Assembly: GCA_027068975.1 (NCBI GenBank)
Contig: JALXFN010000034.1
Coordinates: 1 to 64,000 of the forward strand
Direction: 5' to 3'
DNA from: Campylobacteraceae bacterium
GTDB lineage: Bacteria; Campylobacterota; Campylobacteria; Campylobacterales; Sulfurovaceae
Length of the DNA: 64,000 nt
Under the pieces are notes generated by a model. The model was given only the letters and a program-made list of their open reading frames with translations, was not told the origin of the DNA and searched no databases. This document shows positions 1-8,915 of the stretch, in pieces. Each line of letters begins with the position of its first letter. Within the stretch, counting starts at the first letter, position 1. The position numbers and the translations under genes were made by a program.

Positions 1-3
1 ATT

Positions 4-774
4 CTACCAAGGATTTTTATCATTGCGTTCCCCTTTATTCTCTTTACCCTGATACATCATCGTAGGCATCTTCCTTTTACTTAACTGTTTAATCAAATGA
101 CTTAACTCTTTTTTTCTCATCTTCTCTTTTGGGTTCATCTGTTTTTCTGTCTCTTGCTTCTTGCTAGCATTTTCATCTTTTTGAGACTTTGAGTTCTTTT
201 TATCGGACTCTTTTTTCTTATCATTTTTTTTCTTATCTTCTTGCTTTTTCTTTTTTTGCTCTTTTTTCTTTTTGGGTTCCTCTTTTTTCTTATCTTTTTT
301 CTTTTTTTCTTTATTCTTCTCTTTTCGCTTCTCTCTTGCTAGTTTTAAGTTATGCATAACATCCTCATCACTTTTTAACCTTAGCGAAGCTGTATACTGT
401 TTTATGGCAGATTTAAAATCACCCTTTTTAAAATAACAATTTCCCATATTGTACAGACGTGTTGCCTCATCAACCCCTTTAGATTTAGCATAATGCTTTA
501 AAGCATCATCATACATTCCAGCTTTATACTCAGCATTGGCTTGGTTATAAAGTACCGTAGCATCTTCTATTTTTAATGACTGAAAAAGCATACTACTCTT
601 ACGAAACTCTCCTTTTTCATAAGCTTCATTGGCTTCTTTTATGGTTTGAAAAGGGAGTATATCTTGGGGAATAAGTTCAGTCAATGAGGGCTTAACTACA
701 TCAGCAAAAAGCATAGGAGAGAGAAAAAAAACAAGTAGTAACTTATGGTATTCTATTTTTATCTGCAAATTCAT
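4..774 (-). CDS. BatC-like TPR protein with lysine-rich tail
   Basis: A 256-residue exported protein. Residues 1-24 are a hydrophobic signal peptide ending LFA. About three TPR-like helical repeats follow (residues 45-145, with NxGNxYxKGDFxxAIxxY-type spacing), then an extremely Lys/Glu-rich stretch (about 145-215) and a short tail ending NPW. TPR plus a charged tail is the layout of BatC-type proteins, which work with vWA proteins and a MoxR ATPase. The gene points the same way as the moxR-vWA operon at 13.5-17.6 kb and may be its displaced last partner (inference). The stop codon lies at the window edge, so the next gene is not visible. The family call is fairly sure; the role is not. Confidence 0.7.
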   Translation of the reverse strand: MNLQIKIEYHKLLLVFFLSPMLFADVVKPSLTELIPQDILPFQTIKEANEAYEKGEFRKSSMLFQSLKIEDATVLYNQANAEYKAGMYDDALKHYAKSKGVDEATRLYNMGNCYFKKGDFKSAIKQYTASLRLKSDEDVMHNLKLAREKRKEKNKEKKKKDKKKEEPKKKKEQKKKKQEDKKKNDKKKESDKKNSKSQKDENASKKQETEKQMNPKEKMRKKELSHLIKQLSKRKMPTMMYQGKENKGERNDKNPW

Positions 775-888
775 GTTCTCTTTTTAGTTTGCATTTTAGC
801 ATAATTTAAAAAGAACTCTATGAACTCATTATAAAAAAGTTTACCAAAAAGCTTTAGAGATAGCTCCTACTACTTATCCAACATACAA

Positions 889-1980
889 TTAATCAGATTT
901 CAACCACTTATTTTTTAACTGTTCATGGAAACTCTTTTCCAATCCATTGGCTTCACGAAGCTTAAGTAAGGCTCTATCTGTTTGCTCTTTTAGTGTACTC
1001 TTTGATGGAAATACAATTCCATAATTTTGAGGGTTAAAGGTAAATGGTGCTACGGCTAAGACCTTCTTTTTCTCTTTTTTATTGATTTGATTTGCAAGGT
1101 AAACCAATCTTGGACCATCATGCACCAACGCCTCTGCTTTTCCACTTCTAACCAAGGCAATTCCCTCGGCTAACGTTTTAACTGGAATAACATTTGCACC
1201 TATTTTCTCTATATATTTACGTGGAGCATCAGTAGCAACAGCTGCCACAAATTTACCTGCTAAATCTTTTTCTGAATGAATAGAGCCACCAATAGCCTGT
1301 GCTGTTAGAGCTGATGTAACAATAGCCGTCAAAATACTAACTGCCAAAATCCCCACTATATGCCACATCAAATCAATCACTCTAGCAATGCCTTTACTCG
1401 GTGGAGTCTCCCAAGTGATAAGCATGGTAATCCCCCACCAAAAAGCATCAATAATTCCAGAAAAATAATTTTTTGAAAAGAGGTCTGATTTTTCATTACG
1501 TCTATCAACAAACCAACGTAAATGAATGGTTACTAAAAGAAAAAGAAGAAATATCATAATCGTCTCTAAACTCATCATTTTCTTAATCTCTTTAGCCATC
1601 AACTCCAAAACAGAAGCCGAAGATTTAGAAGCATCCACCATCACTTGAAGACCAAGCTCATACATGGAGGAGGAAAAATCTATATCTTTTTCACGAGCAG
1701 AGGTAATGGTTACAGCAGAGATACCTGCATCAATCTCTTTATTTTTAGCACCTTCAATAAGTGCAGAAGTTGAATCATAATAGACCCACTGAGTATCAAC
1801 ATTCAGTTCAGATGCTATTTTACGCCAAAGGTCTATGGAGAAGCCAATAGGTTTTCGCTTCTCTTCACTAACATTTTTATCGTACATGACCCATGGTTCA
1901 GAGGGTTTGATTCCAATTTTTAAAGTTTCACTCTGTGCATAGAGTGAAAGAAGTAGCATAAAAGCCAGTAATCGTTTCAT
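889..1980 (-). CDS. Ionotropic glutamate receptor-like channel with SBP_bac_3 ligand domain
   Basis: Starts at ATG 1978-1980, which has a GAAGG ribosome site; a longer reading from 2028 has no such support. A signal peptide is followed by lobe 1 of a periplasmic amino-acid-binding (SBP_bac_3) domain, a membrane helix (IMIFLLFLLVTIHLRWFV), a re-entrant pore segment, a second helix (VGILAVSILTAIVTSALT), and lobe 2. This split-lobe layout is that of prokaryotic iGluR channels such as GluR0. The K+ filter TVGYGD of that family is absent; the pore reads ITMLITWETPPSKG. It may be an ion channel of other selectivity or a ligand sensor. It stands alone, with no partner gene. Confidence 0.78.
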   Translation of the reverse strand: MKRLLAFMLLLSLYAQSETLKIGIKPSEPWVMYDKNVSEEKRKPIGFSIDLWRKIASELNVDTQWVYYDSTSALIEGAKNKEIDAGISAVTITSAREKDIDFSSSMYELGLQVMVDASKSSASVLELMAKEIKKMMSLETIMIFLLFLLVTIHLRWFVDRRNEKSDLFSKNYFSGIIDAFWWGITMLITWETPPSKGIARVIDLMWHIVGILAVSILTAIVTSALTAQAIGGSIHSEKDLAGKFVAAVATDAPRKYIEKIGANVIPVKTLAEGIALVRSGKAEALVHDGPRLVYLANQINKKEKKKVLAVAPFTFNPQNYGIVFPSKSTLKEQTDRALLKLREANGLEKSFHEQLKNKWLKSD

Positions 1981-2094
1981 TGTTTTACCTTCGGTTGATA
2001 TAAAAATGGGAGTATACTTACTTCTCATTCAATATATAGAATAATAGAGTAAAAAATCCTATTTTTAACGAAATAGACCCTACTTTTTACATCT

Positions 2095-2604
2095 TTACTC
2101 ATTTTCAAACTCTCTCCTAGCCAAAGAGTCAACCTCTTTTAACAAAGTAGGAAAGCGATATTTCCCATGCATAGAGCCAATAGCCTTTTTTGCTTCTTCT
2201 AAATCCATATCTTTAGAGGTAATATACAAAGGCTTAACACTCTCACCTCGCAACAGTTCACAATCTTTTGGGGTATTGCCAAACTTTGCCTTTGCTACTC
2301 CGATTATGGGTACTTTTTTCTCTAATGCCTCATAAAGGTGCAAACCTAACCCCTTATGTGTCGGCTCATCTAACCACACATAGCCATCGACTACAATGCA
2401 CTCAATATCGGTTAAATCTTTTAGAGCTTCAAGCAGACAAGGTAACTCACGCTGATAAAACTCACCTGAGACATAAGGTCGTATCTCTTCTATAAAGTGC
2501 TGTTGTGCATAGAGTGCTTTTTCATCTTCCCAATTTTCAAAACCCAAACAAGCAACTACAGCGTTTTTATTGCCGTTGTATTGTACATCTAAAACATATT
2601 TCAT
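2095..2604 (-). CDS. nfi: Endonuclease V-like DNA repair protein
   Basis: A 169-residue protein with the endonuclease V motifs in order: LDVQY near the start (first metal Asp), PYVSGEF followed by RELPCLLEAL (wedge and Glu region), VVDGYVWLDE (second metal Asp), GVAKAKF, and RGESVKPLYIT. The family cuts DNA or RNA next to deoxyinosine. It is shorter than the E. coli enzyme (223 residues) and the usual HPR following the DG motif is altered. Its ATG overlaps the TGA of the upstream hydrolase gene (ATGA), so the two are translationally coupled. The family call is good; full enzymatic activity is inferred. Confidence 0.75.
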   Translation of the reverse strand: MKYVLDVQYNGNKNAVVACLGFENWEDEKALYAQQHFIEEIRPYVSGEFYQRELPCLLEALKDLTDIECIVVDGYVWLDEPTHKGLGLHLYEALEKKVPIIGVAKAKFGNTPKDCELLRGESVKPLYITSKDMDLEEAKKAIGSMHGKYRFPTLLKEVDSLARREFENE

Positions 2605-3569
2605 TTTATCTCTCCTAACAAAAATAATCCACTCTCTTTATAGAACTCATGCCCCGTCACCAAAATATTATGATGGTCACCCTCAACGTCAAGATAAAAT
2701 TCTTTCTCTTTAGAAGCAAAAGCCTCAAAAAGCTTTTTACCTTGTTGATAAGAGATGAGTTTATCTTTTTTTCCATGTACCATATATAAGGGTATGGTTA
2801 TGGTTTCTGCAATTTTAACAGAGTTTGCATGGCTTGGGTGAAAGTCGTAAAAGAGTGCCAAACTTTTTTCTAAACCATGGTAGAGAAGCTCACCAAACAA
2901 GCCACCAAATATGCTCACCGATTTTCTTTTTAAGACAACATCTAGTCTATCAAAAGTAGCAACCAAAACCATCGCTTTAAATCTGTGTTTAGAGTGAGCT
3001 ACATTAGTAATGGCAAAAGCCCCACCCAAAGACATTCCCCACATATACAAAGGCTCATCTATGGAGATGTATTTAGAAACATCATCCAACACCTCATCAA
3101 CATAGTGTTGCTCATACTTTTTGGTTCCATAATAGACGCTCTTAACCTTACTCTCTCCATGATGAGGCAAATCGATAAGTATACAGCTGAACCCCAAAGA
3201 GACATAACGTTCAGCTACAGGCAACAAGTCCTCTTTTCGTCCATTTTTTCCATGAAGTAAAACTAAAACTCCTTTATGTGCTTTAGGCTTCAAATCACCC
3301 AACTGTTTGGCTAAAAGTCTTTGTCGTTTTGAGAGACCTTTACTTTTGTTTTGACTCACTAGCAAATAGGGTGTTTCATTTTTAGAGAGACACTTTTTAA
3401 TGTTCATACCATGCTCCAAAGGATGCTCCAACCAATCATAATGATAATCTTGAAGAAGACGTGTTGTAGGCTTCATAATATTTTCTTGATTGAAGATAAT
3501 AGTACTTATAAAAAGCAGGAACAAAAGTAAAAAGGCAAAGAGTAGTTTTTTCATAGAGAGATTATACAC
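2601..3569 (-). CDS. Exported alpha/beta hydrolase
   Basis: A 322-residue alpha/beta-hydrolase of the lysophospholipase/esterase type. It has an N-terminal membrane helix, an oxyanion segment LLHGKNGR, the nucleophile elbow GMSLGGAFA, and a late region with VHGKKDKLIS and GDHHNIL supplying Asp and His. The start taken is GTG 3567-3569, because AAAAGAGAG lies 5 bases upstream; the ATG at 3552-3554 sits too far from that site. Its end overlaps the endonuclease V-like start by 4 bases. The substrate is unknown; the active site would face the periplasm. Confidence 0.75.
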   Translation of the reverse strand: MYNLSMKKLLFAFLLLFLLFISTIIFNQENIMKPTTRLLQDYHYDWLEHPLEHGMNIKKCLSKNETPYLLVSQNKSKGLSKRQRLLAKQLGDLKPKAHKGVLVLLHGKNGRKEDLLPVAERYVSLGFSCILIDLPHHGESKVKSVYYGTKKYEQHYVDEVLDDVSKYISIDEPLYMWGMSLGGAFAITNVAHSKHRFKAMVLVATFDRLDVVLKRKSVSIFGGLFGELLYHGLEKSLALFYDFHPSHANSVKIAETITIPLYMVHGKKDKLISYQQGKKLFEAFASKEKEFYLDVEGDHHNILVTGHEFYKESGLFLLGEIK

Positions 3570-3621
3570 TATTCTCTCTTTTTAAGATTAGACTTCTTGC
3601 ATACCCCTATAAATGAGTCTA

Positions 3622-4614
3622 TTAATCCACCATCCTAAACACACCCTCCACAACCTTTGCCAAACGCTCATAATCAAGCGTTTCTGGTCTATCTTTTGGG
3701 GTATGATAGTTATCTGAACGGTAAAAAGCTGTGTCACTTACCAAAATAGCAGGATAGTCAAATTTCCAGTAGTTATGATGGTCTGAAAAGTCAATACCAG
3801 GAATAAAAGAAAACGCATTCATAGAGTAGACAGGTAAGTTACTACTCTCTTTAAATACCCCTTTAGTCTCTCGTGTTAATACAATATTTTTCCATGATAG
3901 ATTACTCACAATAGAGATAAAATTCGCTTTTTTAGGATAATAGATATCCATAAAAGGAAAAGGATAGCTTTGAGAGTTTTTTTCATCAGAAAAGTACCCT
4001 ATCATATCTAGTACAATCACTTTAGAGACTTTTATGTTATGGTCATGCAGATACTTTGCATGTTGGAAGCTTCCCATATTGGGCGTTCTAAAAAATGGTG
4101 GCTCTTCTAAAGTATAGGCTACAACTTGCACATCACAAATAGGTGGATGCTTTTTTAATAAACGTACCAACTCTAAGAGTCCTGCTACTGCTGAAGTGTT
4201 ATCATTAGCTCCTGCATGTCCACCAAAGGTATCGTAATGCCCTCCGACAACAGTTAAGCCCTCATCACAACTTTTTGAGCCTTTAAAGTTTGCTATTACA
4301 TTTCGGTAAGCTCGTGTGGGGTCATCTAAAAAACCTTCAACCTCAAAAGTCTGATAACTTACATCATCACTGTATTTTTGAAATTCATTGTAAATATAAG
4401 TAGCTGTTTTATCGAGCATTTCAGTATTGGTATAGATACGGTCATCAAACTTCTCTACAATTGTATAGACATGCTCTTTTAAATTTTCTGCTTCTACTTC
4501 TAACTTTTTTTCTGTACTTAACTGAGTTGTAAATATGGGTTGAGCTAATGTAAACCAAACTATTAATACAAATAAAACTAAGGCTACTAATGTGATGTAT
4601 AGATTTTCTTTCAT
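3622..4614 (-). CDS. M28-family zinc metallopeptidase, membrane-anchored
   Basis: A 330-residue peptidase. Residues 7-25 form an N-terminal membrane anchor. The catalytic domain shows M28 zinc ligands in order: H126/D128 in GGHYDTF, D138 in GANDNTSAVAG, E170-E171 in the TLEEPP segment, D203 in VLDMIGY, and H304 in DNYHTPKD. Members act as aminopeptidases or similar exopeptidases; here the domain would sit in the periplasm. It follows the hydrolase/endonuclease V pair by about 50 bases on the same strand, so co-transcription is possible. Confidence 0.82.
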   Translation of the reverse strand: MKENLYITLVALVLFVLIVWFTLAQPIFTTQLSTEKKLEVEAENLKEHVYTIVEKFDDRIYTNTEMLDKTATYIYNEFQKYSDDVSYQTFEVEGFLDDPTRAYRNVIANFKGSKSCDEGLTVVGGHYDTFGGHAGANDNTSAVAGLLELVRLLKKHPPICDVQVVAYTLEEPPFFRTPNMGSFQHAKYLHDHNIKVSKVIVLDMIGYFSDEKNSQSYPFPFMDIYYPKKANFISIVSNLSWKNIVLTRETKGVFKESSNLPVYSMNAFSFIPGIDFSDHHNYWKFDYPAILVSDTAFYRSDNYHTPKDRPETLDYERLAKVVEGVFRMVD

Positions 4615-4677
4615 CTTCAGATTATATCTAAATAATATAATTTGGAGAAAACTTTATACAAAAGATATTCAAGAGGA

Positions 4678-5442
4678 TTAGTGGTTGAATGAGTCCTCAA
4701 TTCCCCTACCAACCCCCAAAGCCCCAACAATCCCACAAAGCGACCCTACAAAAACAATAGCATACCCAGTAGGTAAATCGAGCCAATAGGAGAAAAGCAT
4801 AGCTGAAATTACAATGGTTGAGCCAATACTCCAAGCAAAAAGTAGAGGCTTAAAGCGTGACTGTAGTAGAGCTAAAAAAGCAGGAACTATAAGAAGTACA
4901 AAGACCACTAAAACCCCTGCTAGTTGTACCGATGAAGTGACCGTTAGAGCCAAAAGCCCAAAAAATAGTACCTCTTTTGCTAATCCACTTAAACGGTGAT
5001 AAAAACTAAAAAAGAGTATGGCTACAAAGCTATAAAGTAGCACAGGTTCGGTTAAATCCTCTAAGGTAGTAAAGAGTATATCGGTCGCTTGAAGTTTGTT
5101 AAAAAGCTCTGTCCCTTGGGTAGTGTTTGAGAGAATAATAATAATTGCACTAGCCCCCAAAGCATATAACATTCCAATAAACGCCTCAATATGCTTGACC
5201 CTATAGGTTGCAATAGCAATAAGCAATGCCCCAAAAAGTGCAAAAGCAAAAGTAAGCAAAAAGGCGTAATGCCCCTCAAAAAAGAGCAGACTTATAGCCA
5301 CTCCAATGGATGCAAACTGCCCAATGGCAAGGTCGGTAAATATAACCCCTCGTTTGATGATTTCTAAACCAAAAATAGTATGGATAAAGACTAACAAAAT
5401 CGCTAAAATAAACGCAGGATAGAAGAGTTCGACTATTGACAT
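4678..5442 (-). CDS. Zn/Mn-type ABC transporter permease (ZnuB-like)
   Basis: A 254-residue very hydrophobic ABC-3 family permease with about eight membrane helices. The conserved cytoplasmic loop around IKRGVIFTDLAIGQFASIGVA matches the ATPase-contact region of ZnuB/MntB. The start codon lies inside the last codons of the binding-protein gene (10-base overlap), so the two are one operon. No ATP-binding subunit (ZnuC) is next to it, so the ATPase must be encoded elsewhere. Zinc is the most likely metal by context, but manganese cannot be excluded. Confidence 0.85.
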   Translation of the reverse strand: MSIVELFYPAFILAILLVFIHTIFGLEIIKRGVIFTDLAIGQFASIGVAISLLFFEGHYAFLLTFAFALFGALLIAIATYRVKHIEAFIGMLYALGASAIIIILSNTTQGTELFNKLQATDILFTTLEDLTEPVLLYSFVAILFFSFYHRLSGLAKEVLFFGLLALTVTSSVQLAGVLVVFVLLIVPAFLALLQSRFKPLLFAWSIGSTIVISAMLFSYWLDLPTGYAIVFVGSLCGIVGALGVGRGIEDSFNH

Positions 5443-6314
5443 AGCTCTTTACCAATAGTGGTGTAGAAATCTTCTAACGTATCAGTTCCATCAACAGCCC
5501 CTACATCATGAGGAACAACTTTTACCTCTGCTCCTGTTTTACTTGCTATAAAATTAGCTGTCTTCTTCTCATGATAGACATCTTGAAGAATGGTCTTAAT
5601 CTTCTGCTCATTCATAGTGTTAATGAGTTCTAACGTATGTTTAGAGCTTGGGCTTATACCAGGGAGAGGTTCAATGTTGCCTACCTTTTGTATGCCATAA
5701 AAATCCATAGCATAATTAAATAGTTCATGATACTGTACTACCTTTTTACCCTCACATGAAGCGTACTCTTTTTTAAGTTTACTACTAAGCTCTTCCATTT
5801 TAGTTTTGAACTGCTCAAAGTTTTTATTGTAGGTAGCTTGATTACTTGGGTCAAGTTGTGAAAGCTTCATGCTAATAAGCTCAGCGATTGGAATAATATT
5901 ATCAATATTTAGAGCAAAGTGAGGATTTCCATCAGGGTGAACATCGCCCATGCTTCTTGATACATTGACAGGTATATCTATAAGTGTCACTGCTCCACTC
6001 ACATCTAAAAATCCACTCCCTCCATTTTGAATTTTACTATTGTTTGCACTTCTTAAAAGAGGTGGAATCCAACCAATTTCAAGTTGAGCACCATTTATAA
6101 TAAGTAAATCTTCTCGTCTAAGTTTACTAATAAGTGATGGTTTTGGGGTAATAAAGTGTGGGTCAAGTTTAGGAGAGGCTAAAACGTCTACTTTGACTAA
6201 ATCGCCTCCTACTCTTTTGGTTACTTCTCCTAAATAGTTGTAAGTTGTTGCTACATTTAGTTGTGCAAACATTGCTGTTGTTAAAACTGTTGTTAATGTT
6301 AATATCTTTTTCAT
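5433..6314 (-). CDS. Zn/Mn-type ABC transporter periplasmic binding protein (ZnuA-like)
   Basis: Starts at ATG 6312-6314, with GAGGA 9 bases upstream, giving 293 residues with a signal peptide ending MFA. Cluster A-I metal-binding protein: likely ligands are H53 (DPHFITP), H132 (GNPHFALN), H196 (YHEL) and D270 (VPHDVGA). The His-rich loop of many ZnuA proteins is absent. It delivers metal to the overlapping permease. The ribosome site abuts the end of a palindromic element that fills the gap to the upstream barrel gene. Confidence 0.85.
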   Translation of the reverse strand: MKKILTLTTVLTTAMFAQLNVATTYNYLGEVTKRVGGDLVKVDVLASPKLDPHFITPKPSLISKLRREDLLIINGAQLEIGWIPPLLRSANNSKIQNGGSGFLDVSGAVTLIDIPVNVSRSMGDVHPDGNPHFALNIDNIIPIAELISMKLSQLDPSNQATYNKNFEQFKTKMEELSSKLKKEYASCEGKKVVQYHELFNYAMDFYGIQKVGNIEPLPGISPSSKHTLELINTMNEQKIKTILQDVYHEKKTANFIASKTGAEVKVVPHDVGAVDGTDTLEDFYTTIGKELCQ

Positions 6315-6326
6315 TTTTTTGTTCCT

Positions 6327-6414
6327 CGTAGGGTGCGATTGCCATCGCACCATTTTTTTAATATTATTTTTATTTTCATGCCATTTTTTGGTGCGATAGC
6401 AATCGCACCCTACG
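6327..6414. repeat. Two-armed palindromic element (REPIN-like) in the zinc uptake operon
   Basis: Left arm 6327-6351 and right arm 6390-6414 are inverted copies differing at one position, and each arm is itself a hairpin (stem GGTGCGAT/ATCGCACC). The outer ends read CGTAGG and CCTACG. A T-rich spacer separates them. The element occupies nearly all of the space between the barrel stop codon and the binding-protein ribosome site. Single arms or relatives occur at 7629-7737, 49087-49110 and 52023-52048. Confidence 0.85.
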
Positions 6415-6416
6415 CA

Positions 6417-7574
6417 TTAAAACGCATGAGCCCCATGAGCTCCAGTCTCAACCAAAAACTCCAAAAGCACTTGATTTTCAGTCTCTCTTACACCACCAAA
6501 TGATTTTGATTTATCTTTTGTTGCTTGAAGTCTAATTTTAGAAAACTCAAACGGTGAATAGCTAACAATGGCTGAATACTTTTTAAGGTCATCTGGCTGA
6601 TTTTTAGCATTTTTATTGAGTGCCTCATATCGTGTTCCAAACTCCCAGTTGCTATCTTTTTTGTAAAGAAGTTGAGTGTAGTAACCACCCTGCTTTTCAT
6701 CATCTCTGTCTCGATATAGATACTCACTCTGCCAAGTTAAATTGCTATAACTGTCAATAGTATGTTTAAGAGTTAATTCACCACCATAAAGCTTACTATC
6801 TTGGTTCTCTTCGGTTTTTCCTGTGGCAACACTTGCCCCTGTTAACACAGAAGTACTATCATCTAAGTCAAACCCACTCTTTAAGTAACCTACATATAGG
6901 TTGTTTTCACTACTCTTTCCAAAACTAAGCTCATTTGTCCCTTGCATCGCTTCAACCCCTGCCATAAAATAGGTATCAGTAGGTGCAACCCAGTGCAGAG
7001 CGACCCCTGCATCGTTAAGCCCCTCTACTCCTAACATCGCTTCATATACTAAAGGCTGTTCAGAGAAGTGTTGAGCGTGTTGGTGAATGGCATTAATACG
7101 ACCAAACCCACTTCTAAACTTCCCCATCTTCATGTCTAAATTGGCAGGAAGTTTTTTAGTAGTTAAGTACGCCTCTTCTATCTCAAATCCTTCAGGGTGT
7201 AGGTGAAAAATCGCATCACTTGTAAAGTAAGGACCAACCTCTGAGTGCATTCCAAGTTCGGCGTAATTAAAATTAAAGCCTCTATTTTTATGAAAAGGTA
7301 TCTCATCAGCCTCTTCAAGAAAACCATCAATACCATACCCCTCATAATCATCATTACTAATGTTTCTTGAAACGGCTGAACCATCTAAGATTAGTGAAAT
7401 ATCAGGAATAAAGCTCTTTTGGTTAAAGCTATTGCCACCGTTAAGTGCCTCTTGTAGTTTTGATTTCTTTTGTGCTTGTAGGGCTTTTTCAAGCTTCTCT
7501 ACTCGTTGTTCTAGCTCTGTTGCTTGTAATAAATATGTACTTAGTAGCGTACACAGTAGTAGTTTTTTTTGCAT
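6417..7574 (-). CDS. Outer-membrane beta-barrel protein linked to metal uptake
   Basis: Start placed at ATG 7572-7574 (protein MQKKLLL), 7 bases after AAGAGGA; the ATG two codons earlier is too close to that site. The 386-residue product has a signal peptide, a short coiled coil (LEQRVEKLEKALQAQ) as in trimeric porins, then alternating beta-strand sequence and a His-containing end (GAHGAHAF). It lies upstream of the ZnuA/ZnuB-like genes on the same strand, which suggests a metal-specific outer-membrane channel (inference). No TonB box or plug domain is evident. Confidence 0.7.
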   Translation of the reverse strand: MQKKLLLCTLLSTYLLQATELEQRVEKLEKALQAQKKSKLQEALNGGNSFNQKSFIPDISLILDGSAVSRNISNDDYEGYGIDGFLEEADEIPFHKNRGFNFNYAELGMHSEVGPYFTSDAIFHLHPEGFEIEEAYLTTKKLPANLDMKMGKFRSGFGRINAIHQHAQHFSEQPLVYEAMLGVEGLNDAGVALHWVAPTDTYFMAGVEAMQGTNELSFGKSSENNLYVGYLKSGFDLDDSTSVLTGASVATGKTEENQDSKLYGGELTLKHTIDSYSNLTWQSEYLYRDRDDEKQGGYYTQLLYKKDSNWEFGTRYEALNKNAKNQPDDLKKYSAIVSYSPFEFSKIRLQATKDKSKSFGGVRETENQVLLEFLVETGAHGAHAF

Positions 7575-7628
7575 GGGCATATCCTCTTAATAAATATAAT
7601 GTATCTTTGTCCTCAATAATGCAAAAAC

Positions 7629-7737
7629 CGTAGGTGTGACCATGTCACACGCCAAATCTCGGTTTAAATTATATGGAAATTACAAATTTCAATTTACGCC
7701 ATATTTGGTTTTGTCGTGTGACACGGTCACACCTACG
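7629..7737. repeat. Two-armed palindromic element (REPIN-like) upstream of the barrel gene
   Basis: Arms 7629-7651 and 7715-7737 are inverted copies with one mismatch. Each arm folds on itself (GTGTGAC/GTCACAC). Complementarity continues weakly inward (CCAAAT / ATTTGG). The outer ends are CGTAGG and CCTACG, as in the 6327-6414 element, but the stem sequence is entirely different. The non-coding stretch 7575-7795 holds nothing else I can recognise. Confidence 0.85.
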
Positions 7738-7795
7738 TATTACATAGAAATAATAAGAACAAATAAGCTGTTAATGGTAATAAAATATGATGGTA

Positions 7796-8068
7796 TTAAG
7801 AGAAAAAAGGAGGAGCGTGACTAAAAAAGCCTTTGCTAACGACCGTAGAGGGTACTTGTTTAGGTCTAAGTATAATCTGCTCAGACAACAATACCACAAA
7901 GTCCAATGTTTCAAAAGATGGAATATCACCACTATTGAGATTTTTAACGACAATACAGACTTTACAGTCATCATGAACCGTTAAATGGTCTTTGTGAATA
8001 TGAGTTGCCGAGAGAAAAGAGGAGCTTATGTAAAACAACAATAGAAAGCGTATTATTATTGGTTTCAC
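7796..8068 (-). CDS. Small exported Cys/His protein
   Basis: A 90-residue protein starting at GTG 8066-8068 with AAGGAGA 5 bases upstream. It has a signal peptide (LLLFYISSSFLSA) followed by HIHKDHLTVHDDCKVC and a hydrophobic segment; the end is Pro/Phe rich. The His and CxxC-type residues suggest metal or redox binding in the periplasm (inference). It resembles in plan the small protein at 51642-51959 ahead of the metal efflux operon. It stands between radC and the zinc uptake genes. Confidence 0.6.
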   Translation of the reverse strand: MKPIIIRFLLLFYISSSFLSATHIHKDHLTVHDDCKVCIVVKNLNSGDIPSFETLDFVVLLSEQIILRPKQVPSTVVSKGFFSHAPPFFS

Positions 8069-8148
8069 TCTCTTCTCCTTTTTGGAAATTTACATGAAAG
8101 TATAGTACAGGGTCTGTTAATTTCTGGTTACACCTGATGGAATAGATA

Positions 8149-8808
8149 TCACAACAACCCCTCATCAGAAAAACTATAATATCCATCTTTAGCCAAGATT
8201 ACATGGTCAAGCAACTCAATCCCTACCAGTTTAGAGACCTCTTCAAGCCTTTGTGTCACAGCCATATCTGCCCTACTTGCACTTAGTGTTCCAGAAGGAT
8301 GATTATGGGCGATGATGATTCCTGCTGCACGGTCGGCAATGGCATCTGCAAAGACCTCTCTTGGGTGAACCAAACTTTGGTTGAGTGTACCTATAAAAAC
8401 TGTTCGTGTGTTGATAATGTGTGATGCACCATCAAGGGTAATGACTAAAAAGTACTCTTGTTGTTTAGTGCTAAACTCTTTTAATTCATCGTAGACATCT
8501 TGGGCTGAGGTTATTTTTTTGTTAGACTGTGAGGTGTAGCGTTTTGCCAACTCAATGGCTGAGATAATCTGTGATGCTTTAGCCACACCCAAGCCATGGA
8601 TATTGAGCAGTTTATCTAAGGATAAATCTGCAAAAGAGTTATCTAACAGAGCTACAATTTCACGTGAAAGTTTACGGACATCTTTACCTTTTATGCCTGA
8701 ACCTATAAGCACAGAGAGAAGCTCATCATTTTTAAGGGCTTGAACACCTTTTTTTACTAACTTCTCTCTTGGTTTGTCATCTTTGTGGAGTTCTTTTATA
8801 GTTTTCAT
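8149..8808 (-). CDS. radC: RadC family protein (JAB/MPN domain)
   Basis: Start taken at ATG 8806-8808; a TTG start at 8826 is possible. The 219-residue protein has an N-terminal helix-hairpin-helix segment (NIHGLGVAKASQI) and a C-terminal JAB domain with the metal motif AHNHPSGTLSASRAD (HxH plus downstream Asp). The full-length RadC layout is intact. The family's role in repair is disputed. It sits at the boundary of the accessory stretch and is transcribed alone. Confidence 0.9.
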   Translation of the reverse strand: MKTIKELHKDDKPREKLVKKGVQALKNDELLSVLIGSGIKGKDVRKLSREIVALLDNSFADLSLDKLLNIHGLGVAKASQIISAIELAKRYTSQSNKKITSAQDVYDELKEFSTKQQEYFLVITLDGASHIINTRTVFIGTLNQSLVHPREVFADAIADRAAGIIIAHNHPSGTLSASRADMAVTQRLEEVSKLVGIELLDHVILAKDGYYSFSDEGLL

Positions 8809-8915
8809 CTTAACATTATAAAACAATTTTTGAAAATAAGCTAGAAATATGTCAAATTGTCATGTTTTAAACAAAGCTATTATTTTAAGAAGAGTTGTTT
8901 GAGGTTTTAATCTTA

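Noticed and set aside
2020-2028. Longer start for the iGluR-like protein (16 extra residues)
   Set aside because: The extra residues precede a normal signal peptide, and the internal ATG has its own ribosome site.
7636-7984. Small plus-strand frames over the 7629-7737 repeat and the small exported gene
   Set aside because: They start in the palindrome or run antisense to the better supported 90-residue signal-peptide protein.
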